From positions 62,001 through 126,000 of the forward strand of contig MEFP01000008.1 of the NCBI GenBank assembly GCA_001725155.1: 64,000 bases of DNA, read 5' to 3'. Below, piece after piece: positions 20,289 to 27,639 of the stretch. Under the pieces are notes generated by a model. It was not told the origin of the DNA and did no database searches. It saw only the letters and a program-made list of their open reading frames with translations. Position 1 is the first letter of the stretch; the number at the start of each line of letters is the position of its first letter. Position numbers and translations under genes: made by a program. The DNA is from Lysobacteraceae bacterium SCN 69-320. GTDB taxonomy: Bacteria; Pseudomonadota; Gammaproteobacteria; Xanthomonadales; Rhodanobacteraceae.

Positions 20289-20630
20289 TCACTTGGTCAG
20301 TTTTTGGTACTCGGTCAGGGCTACGTCTTCGCCAAGTTTGTTGGCTATTCCTAGCCAAGTGATCGCTGTTTCTCGATCGAAGGCGTGATTGCAGCCGCTG
20401 CAGCGAAAATTTCTTGTCGAGTATCCTGGTCTTGATACGAAGCTGGGAGAGCTATTTCCGAAGACTCGTTGCGCGTTGCGGTAGGCTTCCGCCTGCTTGG
20501 CTTCGGCTTCCCTGTCTGTCCGATGTAACAGGTACTTGCCACAAGCGGGGCAGCGGGTGCGAAAACCGTTATAGATAGAGTAGGTAACAAGCAAGGCGCT
20601 CCCTGCGAGCAGCCACATTAGCCAACTCAT
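20289..20630 (-). CDS. small membrane protein with zinc-ribbon cysteines
   Basis: A 113-residue protein with one N-terminal membrane helix (about 3-20) followed by a cytoplasmic part carrying two CxxC pairs: C27/C30 (CPACGKYLL) and C77/C80 (CSGCNHAF), spaced as a zinc ribbon or rubredoxin-like knuckle. GGAGGT lies four bases upstream of the ATG at 20630, which decides the start; five upstream codons are open but precede the ribosome site. Its G+C content is clearly lower than that of its neighbours, with TTG, AAA and ATT-rich codons, suggesting recent acquisition. It sits convergent to pbpC. No named family is recognised. Confidence 0.7.
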   Translation of the reverse strand: MSWLMWLLAGSALLVTYSIYNGFRTRCPACGKYLLHRTDREAEAKQAEAYRNAQRVFGNSSPSFVSRPGYSTRNFRCSGCNHAFDRETAITWLGIANKLGEDVALTEYQKLTK

Positions 20631-20686
20631 TTCGACCTCCATCGTTGAAGTTCAGGCAATTCGCAGCTTCATGATGTTCGATCTTT

Positions 20687-21583
20687 TTACAGCAATCCCT
20701 TCGTGAGCTGCCGGAGTTCGCCGGCGAGCGTGGTCAGGAAGCCCTTCATTGCCGACGACTTGCGCCAGACCAGCGCGATGCGCCGGCTCGGCGGCTGGCC
20801 GCGGAACGGCAGCAGGTGGATCGCGTCGGACTGCACCACCGGCGGGCGTACGGCGAGCAGCGGCAGCAAGGTGATGCCGACGTTGGCCGCGACCATCTGG
20901 CGCAGGGTTTCCAGGCTGGTCGCGCGGAAGCCGTCGCGTTCGCTCGCACCGGCGAGCTGGCAGACGTCGAGCGCCTGGTCGCGCAGGCAGTGGCCGTCCT
21001 CCAGCAGCAGCAGGCTTTCGCTTTCGAGATCGTCGATCGCCAGCGCCTTGCGCCTGGCCAGGCGATGCTGCGTCGGCACGGCGAGCAGGAACGGTTCGTC
21101 GAACAACACTTCCGCATGCAGCTGGTCGTCGTGCAGCGGCAGGGCGAGCAGCGCCGCATCGAGGCGGCCTTCGCGCAGGCGCGCGAGCAGGGTCTCGGTC
21201 TTTTCCTCGGTCAGCAGCAGCTCCAGCCGCGGAAAGCGTTCGCGCAAGCCCGGCACGACATGCGGCAGCAGGTAGGGCCCGAGAGTAGGGAAGATGCCCA
21301 GGCGCAAGGTGCCGGACTCCGGATCCTTGGTGCGCCGCGCGATGGCCTTGATCTGCTCGACCTCGTCGAGCACATGCCGGGCCCGCGTGGCAATCTCGCG
21401 TCCGACCTCGGTCAGCAGTATCTTGCGCGGGGTGCGCTCGACCAGGGCCACGTCCAGCTCGTCTTCCAGCTTCTTGATCTGGGTCGACAAGGTGGGCTGG
21501 CTCACGAAGCTGGCATCCGCAGCGCGGCCGAAGTGCTTGTGTTCGGCCAGAGCGACCAGATAACGCAAATCACGCAGGTTCAT
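20687..21583 (-). CDS. oxyR: hydrogen-peroxide-sensing LysR regulator OxyR
   Basis: A 298-residue LysR-type regulator. The N-terminal winged helix is MNLRDLRYLVALAEHKHFGRAA with recognition helix SQPTLSTQIKKLE. The sensor cysteines are C199 and C208 in GHCLRDQALDVC, identical in position and spacing to E. coli OxyR, so peroxide-driven disulfide formation can be expected. It is divergent from ahpC with 138 bases between; the operator ATAG-N7-CTAT lies in that gap just upstream of its own start, consistent with autorepression and ahpC activation. The start is decided by the LysR family N-terminus. Confidence 0.96.
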   Translation of the reverse strand: MNLRDLRYLVALAEHKHFGRAADASFVSQPTLSTQIKKLEDELDVALVERTPRKILLTEVGREIATRARHVLDEVEQIKAIARRTKDPESGTLRLGIFPTLGPYLLPHVVPGLRERFPRLELLLTEEKTETLLARLREGRLDAALLALPLHDDQLHAEVLFDEPFLLAVPTQHRLARRKALAIDDLESESLLLLEDGHCLRDQALDVCQLAGASERDGFRATSLETLRQMVAANVGITLLPLLAVRPPVVQSDAIHLLPFRGQPPSRRIALVWRKSSAMKGFLTTLAGELRQLTKGLL

Positions 21584-21592
21584 GGCGGTGCC

Positions 21593-21629
21593 ATAGCCGG
21601 AATCTATCGTCGTGATGTTATCAATTGAT
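21593..21629. promoter_or_regulatory. OxyR binding site between oxyR and ahpC
   Basis: The OxyR consensus is four ATAG/CTAT-like elements spaced by seven bases. Here ATAG (21593-21596), seven bases, CTAT (21604-21607) are perfect; the next two elements are partial (ATGT at 21615-21618, TGAT at 21626-21629) but keep the seven-base spacing. The site ends where the ahpC -35 begins, the position for activation by contact with RNA polymerase. Confidence 0.75.
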
Positions 21630-21658
21630 TGGCTAGATGAGAAAGCGGCGCGTATCCT
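21629..21658 (+). promoter_or_regulatory. probable ahpC promoter
   Basis: TTGGCT (21629-21634), an 18-base spacer and TATCCT (21653-21658) form a plausible sigma-70 promoter placed directly downstream of the OxyR site. The fit to consensus is moderate, as expected for an activator-dependent promoter. Confidence 0.45.
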
Positions 21659-21721
21659 GCGCGCCGTTGCGTTTCCCCTTCGATCCGAAGGACGTCGTTA
21701 TTCAACCCCAAGGAGTGAACC

Positions 21722-22261
21722 ATGCTCAGCGTTGGTGACAAGTTCCCGCAGTTCAACGTCAAGGCCACCGTTTCGACGGATCTCAAGAACGCCTTCGTCG
21801 ACATCAACAACGACACCTACAAGGGCAAGTGGCTGGTCGTGTTCTTCTACCCGAAGGATTTCACCTTCGTCTGCCCGACCGAGATCACCGGCTTCGCCAA
21901 GCACAACCAGGCCTTCCTCGACCGCGACGCGCAGCTGCTGACCGGCTCGACCGACACCGAGTTCGTGCACCACGCCTGGCGCACCCACCACAAGGATCTG
22001 AACAACCTGCCGTTCCCGATGCTGGCCGACGTCAAGCGCGAGCTGACCTCGGCGCTGGGCATCCTGGACAAGGACGCCGGCGTCGCCCAGCGCGCGACCT
22101 TCATCGTCGATCCGCAGGGCATCATCCGCTTCGTCTACGTGACCGACCTGTCGGTCGGCCGCAATCCGGAAGAAGTGCTGCGCGTGCTCGACGCGCTGCA
22201 GACCGACGAACTCTGCCCGTGCAACTGGCACCAGGGCGAAGACGTCATCAAGGTCGCCTGA
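21722..22261 (+). CDS. ahpC: alkyl hydroperoxide reductase peroxiredoxin AhpC (AhpD-coupled type)
   Basis: A 179-residue 2-Cys peroxiredoxin reducing H2O2, organic peroxides and peroxynitrite. The peroxidatic cysteine is C51 in FTFVCPTE; resolving cysteines C165 and C167 are in the C-terminal CPCNWHQGE. That CPCNW tail marks the subgroup that is re-reduced by AhpD rather than by the flavoprotein AhpF, and ahpD is indeed next. AAGGAG precedes the ATG. An OxyR box and promoter lie immediately upstream. Confidence 0.97.
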   Translation: MLSVGDKFPQFNVKATVSTDLKNAFVDINNDTYKGKWLVVFFYPKDFTFVCPTEITGFAKHNQAFLDRDAQLLTGSTDTEFVHHAWRTHHKDLNNLPFPMLADVKRELTSALGILDKDAGVAQRATFIVDPQGIIRFVYVTDLSVGRNPEEVLRVLDALQTDELCPCNWHQGEDVIKVA

Positions 22262-22270
22262 AGCTGATCC

Positions 22271-22292
22271 GGCCGGCGGCTTGCCGCCGGCC
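22271..22292 (+). terminator. 10-bp hairpin between ahpC and ahpD
   Basis: Perfect 10-base arms (22271-22280 and 22283-22292) with a 2-base loop, nine bases after the ahpC stop and without a T-run. It may reduce read-through, giving ahpC higher expression than ahpD, or protect the ahpC mRNA 3' end. Confidence 0.4.
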
Positions 22293-22405
22293 CGGCCCGC
22301 GGGATTCGCGCCGCGCGGCATGCGTGCCGGCGGCGCGGTTTCCGGCCTATCCCCTGCCGCAGCGGCGCGAATACACGCTGCAATCCGGCTGGTCAGTCCA
22401 TTTTT

Positions 22406-22420
22406 AGCAATTGATAATAC
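22406..22420 (+). promoter_or_regulatory. possible ahpD promoter element
   Basis: An AT-rich island containing CAATTGATAATAC, with TAATAC as a candidate -10. The CAATTGAT block is shared with the ahpC upstream region (21622-21629). No convincing -35 is seen, so a separate ahpD promoter is only a possibility. Confidence 0.3.
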
Positions 22421-22462
22421 GAGACGTCGCCTTGCGGCGACCGTCGCGCCAAGGAGCGTCCC

Positions 22463-22993
22463 ATGAGTGTTGCCGACCTGAAATCGCAGATTCCCGACTA
22501 CGCCAAGGACCTGCGCCTGAACCTCGATTCCGTGCTCAGCGAAGGCGGTGCGCCGGGACTGAGCCGCAAGCAGATCGCCCTGGTCGCGCTGGCTTCGGCC
22601 ATTGCCTCGCGTTACGAGCCGCTGGTCGCGGCGCTGGCCGCCGACGGCGCCGCGCACGCGAGCGAGGCCGAACTCAACGGCGCGCGCACGGCCGCCGCGA
22701 TCATGGCCATGAACAACGTGTACTACCGCTTCACCCACCTCGTCAGCGACACCGAATACGCCAGCCTGCGCGCCGGCCTGCGCATGAACGCGATGGCCAA
22801 CCCGGGCTGCGACAAGCTCGATTTCGAGCTCTGCTCGCTGGCCGTGTCGGCGATCAACGGCTGCGGCATGTGCATGGACTCCCACGAGAAGACCCTGCGC
22901 AAGCACGAGCTGACCGCCCAGGCGGTGCAGAGCGCCGTGCGCATCGCCGCGGTGGTGCATGCGGCAGCGGTCACGCTGGAACAGCGCGGCTGA
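22463..22993 (+). CDS. ahpD: alkylhydroperoxidase AhpD
   Basis: A 176-residue helical protein that passes electrons from lipoamide-type donors to AhpC. The redox pair C134/C137 is in NGCGMCMDSHE, followed by H141, the proton-relay arrangement of the AhpD family. AAGGAG lies upstream of ATG 22463. It is separated from ahpC by 201 bases with a hairpin, and probably shares both read-through and a local promoter. Confidence 0.95.
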   Translation: MSVADLKSQIPDYAKDLRLNLDSVLSEGGAPGLSRKQIALVALASAIASRYEPLVAALAADGAAHASEAELNGARTAAAIMAMNNVYYRFTHLVSDTEYASLRAGLRMNAMANPGCDKLDFELCSLAVSAINGCGMCMDSHEKTLRKHELTAQAVQSAVRIAAVVHAAAVTLEQRG

Positions 22994-23723
22994 GAAGGCC
23001 GACAGGCAGCCCGGGCATTGCCCGATGCCTGGGCTGCGCGACGTTCAATCGTCATGATCCGCGGCCGCGACGTCGTCGCGCCGCCAGAGCGCGATCGTCT
23101 GCGTCTGGTGCGCGCGCGGAGCCGGCGGACGCCGGTGCGGATGGACGGAATTGCCGGACCAGACCTGGCGATCGTCCCGGGTGCTCGGGCCGCGGCCGTC
23201 GACCTGGTCCGGTGGTCCAAGACATGCGCACTGTCGCCGCTGGCTCGCGGCGAATGCGCGCCGGCGCGGCGTTCGGCCGTAGTGCTGCAGTTCGCAGAGC
23301 GGGCCGTCGCGCGAGACGAAGTGGAACGCATATACCGCCGCCACGCCGCAGAGCGTGAGCACCGGCGCGGCCAGCACCGCCAGTTCGGATCGAATGCATC
23401 GCGCGCGATCGGCTGGAAAAGCTCCGTGCGCGTGATGCCCCGGCGCACGCGCACGCGGTACTCAGGCACGTAGACGCCGTCGTGCATCGCGGCCAGGGTC
23501 TCGCGGAGCGTGGTTGCCGAAGGTATTGCGGTCGTGGCCGGGCAATGCCGCGGCCGATAGCTGCGCAGGGCGCGCAGTCTCCAGCGTTTTGCCGGTGGAT
23601 TCACAGGAATGCGTCTTGACGGGCGACGCGACCGGGGCCGGATGAGAAACGCGGCGTTGCGGCCGCGGGCCGAGCAGTTCGGCACGGCCGCGCGGCGGCG
23701 AGACGCCGCGCGGCCGGGCGGGC
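22994..23723. other. 730-bp stretch without a convincing gene; possible decayed ORF on the minus strand
   Basis: No intact gene is supported here. On the minus strand a segment near 23400-23500 reads HDGVYVPEYRVRVRRGITRTELFQP, and one frame over, near 23290-23380, it reads LAAPVLTLCGVAAVYAFHFVSRDGP, which resembles a membrane helix followed by a short tail. The two pieces in adjacent frames could be remains of one frameshifted membrane protein gene. The rest (22994-23040, 23500-23723) shows only arginine/proline-rich shadow frames. No repeat or RNA structure was noticed. Confidence 0.3.
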
Positions 23724-24083
23724 TCAGGCGAAATCGAGGCTCTTCTCGAAGTTCTTGAGCTCGTGGCGCGACAGCGCCAGGTTCGACTTGGCACGATCGA
23801 GCACGACATACAGGAACAGTGCCGGATTGCGCTCCAGCGGCCGCACGAGGTGGTACTGGCGTTCGAGGCTGATCAGGATGTCTTCGATCGTGTCGTTGAG
23901 CTTCAGCGCCGCGGCGACGCGACGCTTGGACTTCACGACTTCGGCATTGCCGCTCGCGGCGAGGTCGAGATCGACGCTGCCGCCGCCGAGCTTGGCCAGC
24001 GCCATGCCGCTGTCGGAGTCGACGAGGGCGGCACCGACGAAGCCGTCGATGGAGGAAAGAGGGGAGAGGTCGAGCTTGGCCAT
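23724..24083 (-). CDS. roadblock/LC7-like protein (small, 119 aa)
   Basis: A 119-residue protein with the roadblock/longin-like alpha-beta pattern: LSSIDGFVGAALVDSDSGMALAKL at the N-terminus, a central helix, and a late strand ALFLYVVLDRAKSNLALSRHEL with final helix. Roadblock proteins of the MglB type are GTPase-activating partners of MglA-like Ras GTPases. It is the last gene of a minus-strand series containing a second roadblock protein and a GTPase, 50 bases after the former. Members of this subgroup in related genomes are small stand-alone domains. Function is inferred from fold and neighbourhood only. Confidence 0.75.
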   Translation of the reverse strand: MAKLDLSPLSSIDGFVGAALVDSDSGMALAKLGGGSVDLDLAASGNAEVVKSKRRVAAALKLNDTIEDILISLERQYHLVRPLERNPALFLYVVLDRAKSNLALSRHELKNFEKSLDFA

Positions 24084-24133
24084 GGAATTCCTTTGCAGTC
24101 TTGGCGCCCGCAGCCGGCGGACGGCGGTCAGGG

Positions 24134-24580
24134 TCAGGAGGCCGCGGCCGTCGCGGCCTGGTAGTGATCCAGCCAGGCATCGACGGTTTCGCCTATCGCG
24201 GCGGCCGTCGTGCGTGTTTCGTGCAGCAGCAGGCCGAGGTTGGTCGTCGTGCGCGCGAGGGTGGAGACCACGAACAGCGCGCGCCGGCCCGGTACCCGCT
24301 GGGCGAGAAGAATGCCGTTCAGCGCGTTGACGACGACGTATTCGGAGCGGTCGATGCGCACCTCGCGCCCGATGGTTTCGCCGAGCGCGACCATCGAGCC
24401 GATCATCGCGGCGATGCGCTGCGGGTCGGCGCCGTTGTCGACGACCTGTGACACCAAGCGGCCGTCGACGGTCGCGACGACGCAGCCGATGGCTGCCGGC
24501 ACGCGCTGGTGCAGCGCATGCACGGCCTCGTCGATCGCGCTCTTGAGCGACGGCGGCAGATGACGGGAAATCTGATTCAT
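24134..24580 (-). CDS. roadblock/LC7 domain protein (MglB-like)
   Basis: A 148-residue protein with a roadblock/LC7 fold: helix SLKSAIDEAVHALHQRV, strand AIGCVVATVDGRLVSQVV, helix PQRIAAMIGSMVALGETIGRE, then strands YVVVNALNGILLAQRV and ALFVVSTLA. This is the MglB arrangement. Its ATG overlaps the stop of the GTPase gene by four bases (24577-24580), so the two are translationally coupled and probably act together. In Myxococcus and Thermus MglB dimers stimulate MglA and define cell polarity; whether that applies here is inference. Confidence 0.85.
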   Translation of the reverse strand: MNQISRHLPPSLKSAIDEAVHALHQRVPAAIGCVVATVDGRLVSQVVDNGADPQRIAAMIGSMVALGETIGREVRIDRSEYVVVNALNGILLAQRVPGRRALFVVSTLARTTTNLGLLLHETRTTAAAIGETVDAWLDHYQAATAAAS

Positions 24581-25173
24581 TGCGGCCTCGCGTGGCGTAT
24601 CAGTTGCAGCCATTCGTCTTCGTTGGCGTCGGCGGCTGTTTCGGTGCTCTGCGATTCGATCTGGTCGAACAGTACGTCGAGCAGGCCGGTCACATCGGCG
24701 CGGTGGCGCACGTCGACTTCGAGCACGGGCAGGAATTCGCCGCGCGCGGCGATCGCGGCGGCGTAGTCGTCGAGGCCGGGCTGCGGATGGCTGTCGAGGC
24801 GGCCCACCGCGACGACGACGCGGCCGGCGCCGATCTGCCGCGAGAACGCATCGAGGAACAGGTTCATATCGGCCAGCGGATCCGGGCGCGAGTTGTCGAG
24901 CAGCACGACGACGCCGAGTGCGCCCTCGGCCAGCAGCGGCCACATGAACTCGAAGCGGCGCTGGCCCGGCGAACCGTACAGGCGCAAGGTATGGCCGTTG
25001 TCGAGCGCGAGTTCGCCGTAATCCAGCGCGACCGTCGTCTCGGCCTTGCCCGATTCGCTGAAGTCGGTGTTGGCGACTTCGGTGTTGATCGGTTCGATCT
25101 GGCTGATCGCGCGTATGGCCGTGGTCTTGCCGGCGCCCATCGGCCCGGCGAACAGCAGCTTGATCTCGCTCAT
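24577..25173 (-). CDS. MglA-like small Ras-family GTPase
   Basis: A 198-residue P-loop GTPase. G1 is GPMGAGKTT (residues 10-18, K16). Switch I is near TTVALDYGEL (46-55). G3 appears as YGSPGQRRFEFMW (66-78), where the usual D-T-P-G-Q/D-x-x-G aspartate is replaced. G4 is VGRLD (123-127) instead of N-K-x-D. These changes are found in a bacterial subfamily next to roadblock genes. It starts at 25173, overlapping the preceding gene's stop by four bases, and overlaps the roadblock gene downstream the same way. It likely cycles between GTP and GDP forms to position a partner at a pole or membrane site; the partner is unknown. Confidence 0.87.
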   Translation of the reverse strand: MSEIKLLFAGPMGAGKTTAIRAISQIEPINTEVANTDFSESGKAETTVALDYGELALDNGHTLRLYGSPGQRRFEFMWPLLAEGALGVVVLLDNSRPDPLADMNLFLDAFSRQIGAGRVVVAVGRLDSHPQPGLDDYAAAIAARGEFLPVLEVDVRHRADVTGLLDVLFDQIESQSTETAADANEDEWLQLIRHARPQ

Positions 25174-26120
25174 CCGCGTACCAGTCCGAGAGTGCGCCGG
25201 ATTGCCGCAATCGCCGCCTGATCGGCCGGACGCGATGTCGCCGCGGTCGCCGCACCGGGGGCGCGAGGCTCCGGCGCGGCCGTGTCGTCGTGGAAGAATT
25301 CGCAGACCGCGCAGGCATTCAGGAAGCCGTCGACGACGGCGCGCGGAGCAAGTCCGGCCGCAATCAGGCTGGCGCGGTTGTTGTCTCCGTTGCGCAGATG
25401 CCGGATCAGCTCGGCGAAGCTGCGGTGACCGCCGGCCGCGAGGTAGGGCCAACCCTTCAGGCGCAGTGCGGCCGGCGACTGCAGGGCAGGCAGCGCGCCG
25501 AACATGCCGGCCAGCAGGCCGAGTTGCCAGAGCAGCGGCTTCAGCGACGCGCCCGGCGCGGCGGCATCGTTGCCGGCCGGCGTCAGGGTCCAGCCTTCGC
25601 GCGCCATTGCGGCGATCAGGATTTCGGGTGTCGCGGTCAGCTCGCGGTCCAGCGCCTGCATCGTCGCCTGACGTGTGCCGAGCAGCGCGACGAGACGGCC
25701 GCCGACCTGCAGCGCGAGCTGCGCGGCCGGAAACTGCCGGCGCAATTCGCTCCAGCGCTGCAGCCATTGCAGCGCGAGCTGCGGCCGCGCGACGGACGAT
25801 TCGCTGCCGATCAATGCGGCGATGCGCGTCAGAGCCGCGGCCATCGCACCGCTGCGCCAGACGCCTTCTATCGTCAGCACGTGACGGCGGCCATCGCGGC
25901 CGCGCACTTCGGCCAGCAGATTCGGCGAGATCGCCTGACTGCCGTCGCCCTGCAGTCGCAGCACGGCGTCGGCCACGGCGGCGTCGCCGAGATACCAGCG
26001 CGCGGCGGCGTCGGCCTGCTCGCGCAACACGCCTTGCAGCAGGCGTTCGACCAGGGACTTCAGATGGGGCGGCAGCGCGACTGCTATGCAGAACGGCGCG
26101 GTGTCTTGCGGGTTCGTCAT
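25170..26120 (-). CDS. unknown lead protein of the roadblock-GTPase operon
   Basis: A 316-residue soluble protein that I do not recognise. It is alanine/leucine-rich with mixed helices and strands; notable segments are LAEVRGRDGRRHVLTIEGVWRSG, LPALQSPAALRLKGWPYLAAGGHRSFAELIRHL (an LKGWP...HR pattern reminiscent of domains in polarity and pilus regulators), and FLNACAVCEFFHDD. There is no transmembrane helix. The start at 26120 (MTNPQD) was chosen; the frame is open 56 codons further upstream with non-protein-like composition. The gene is coupled to the GTPase by an ATGA overlap, so it is probably an effector, exchange factor or scaffold for the GTPase. That role is inference. Confidence 0.7.
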   Translation of the reverse strand: MTNPQDTAPFCIAVALPPHLKSLVERLLQGVLREQADAAARWYLGDAAVADAVLRLQGDGSQAISPNLLAEVRGRDGRRHVLTIEGVWRSGAMAAALTRIAALIGSESSVARPQLALQWLQRWSELRRQFPAAQLALQVGGRLVALLGTRQATMQALDRELTATPEILIAAMAREGWTLTPAGNDAAAPGASLKPLLWQLGLLAGMFGALPALQSPAALRLKGWPYLAAGGHRSFAELIRHLRNGDNNRASLIAAGLAPRAVVDGFLNACAVCEFFHDDTAAPEPRAPGAATAATSRPADQAAIAAIRRTLGLVRG

Positions 26121-26639
26121 CGTATTGGCCACTGTGTGAAACCTCTGAGCGGGGACGACAACGCCGTCGGCGTGCACGGGCTGCGTCCGATCCGGTCTTC
26201 GCGGTGTTGATTGCCAAGCTGCGTCCGATTGGCTCAGGGCTGCGGCAGCGTCACGCTGTCGACGTATCGGACACATCATTCGAAGCACACTTCGGCGCTC
26301 CGTGGATGATTGTGTACTGGCCAGATCAAAAACGGCTCACGCGAAATGCAAACAACTGAGAACGTTTGACGTAGTTCAGAGCGGCGTATCCGGGTTTTCC
26401 CTCAAGCACTTGCGACCTTCGTACAAGGAGGGCGTGAACGCCGTGTGATTTATCGTGCGGCGCAGCAGAGTTCGCCGTCTGCGCATGAAAAGACTCCGCT
26501 GATTCGGGCCGGCGCGGCACAGCCGCGACTTGCCGGCCGGCCGTCGCGAGGTCCGTTTAAACCCTGCGCGGTGAACCTGCATCCGATCACGGCACGGACG
26601 TATCCCGGGTCCGCGCACCCGACCTCTGCGAGTCCAACC
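26121..26639. other. 519-bp divergent intergenic region
   Basis: Divergent promoters for the roadblock operon and the DUF4097 gene should lie here. The part 26260-26440 is less GC-rich than its surroundings and contains TTGACG at 26366-26371 with TATCCG 15 bases on, a poor promoter match. No gene, repeat or RNA structure is supported. Confidence 0.4.
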
Positions 26640-27476
26640 ATGAAACGAATTGCCTGCTTCGTCCTCCTTGCCGCGCTGAGCGGTTCCGCCTTCGCCGACG
26701 GCTGCGCCTTCGAGGCCAAGCGCGATCTCGCGCTGCCGGCCGGCGGCGTCAAGACACTCAAGCTGCAGACCCGTGCCGGCGACCTGCGCGTGACCGGCGT
26801 TGCCGGTCTGGCCAACGTCGAACTGCACGGCCGCGCCTGCGCGGCGAGCCAGGCCCAGCTCGACGCGCTGCAACTGCAGCACAGTCGCAGCGGCGAGCGT
26901 CTCGACGTGTTCACGACGACGCCGGAGGAAAGCACGTTCAAGCTGTTCTCGGACAACTACGCCTATATCGACCTGGAAGTGCGCCTGCCGCAGGAACTCG
27001 CACTGGACCTCGACGATTCGTCCGGTGACATCGAGATCCGCGATGCCGGCGCGATCGAGATGCGCGACAGTTCCGGAGACATCAAGATCTACGATCCGCG
27101 CGGCGACGTCAGCATCCGCGACACGTCCGGCGACATCCGCGTGGAGCAGGCCCGCGGCAACGTGACCGTGGTCGCCGACAGCTCCGGCGACATCGTGATC
27201 GACGGCGCGTCGCGCGACGTCGTGGTCGAGGACGACAGCTCCGGCGACATCGAGATCGCGCGCGTCAGCGGCAACGCGCGAGTCGGCCATGACAGCTCCG
27301 GCGACATCCGCTTCCGCGACATCGGCGGCAACGCGGAGGTCGGCAGCGATTCCAGCGGCAGTATCCACGCGCGCGGCATCCGCGGCGATTTCAGCGTCCG
27401 CACGAAATCCGGCGGCAACAGGAACATCGACTACGCCGACGTCGGCGGCCGTGTGAGCCTGCCCGAGCGCGATTGA
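26640..27476 (+). CDS. secreted DUF4097 beta-repeat protein
   Basis: A 278-residue protein with a signal peptide (MKRIACFVLLAALSGSAFA). The mature part forms a DUF4097-like beta solenoid. After about residue 125 it consists of seven near-regular units of about 20 residues, each starting D-S/T-S-G-D/S-I. The likely location is the periplasm or outer face of the envelope; the function of such proteins is unknown, though many lie next to ECF sigma/anti-sigma genes, as the second DUF4097 gene of this window does. This copy has no regulator beside it and precedes the M1 peptidase gene by 163 bases. Confidence 0.8.
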   Translation: MKRIACFVLLAALSGSAFADGCAFEAKRDLALPAGGVKTLKLQTRAGDLRVTGVAGLANVELHGRACAASQAQLDALQLQHSRSGERLDVFTTTPEESTFKLFSDNYAYIDLEVRLPQELALDLDDSSGDIEIRDAGAIEMRDSSGDIKIYDPRGDVSIRDTSGDIRVEQARGNVTVVADSSGDIVIDGASRDVVVEDDSSGDIEIARVSGNARVGHDSSGDIRFRDIGGNAEVGSDSSGSIHARGIRGDFSVRTKSGGNRNIDYADVGGRVSLPERD

Positions 27477-27639
27477 GGTCCCGAGTCGCATCGCGCGTTG
27501 CCGTCGCGCCCGGCAACGCGGGTCTGCGCGGCGTGGTTGCAGGCATCTGCACCTGCAGCCCGGCAGTACACGCAACACCGAAGGCCCACGCCGTTCGCCC
27601 GGCGCAATGCTAGCCTCCGTCGATCCGGCGGAGGTGGCG

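Noticed and set aside
23045-23377. A 110-codon minus-strand ORF as an intact gene
   Set aside because: Only its first 30 residues look protein-like; the rest is Arg/Pro-rich, and no ribosome site is present. It is described as possible decay instead.
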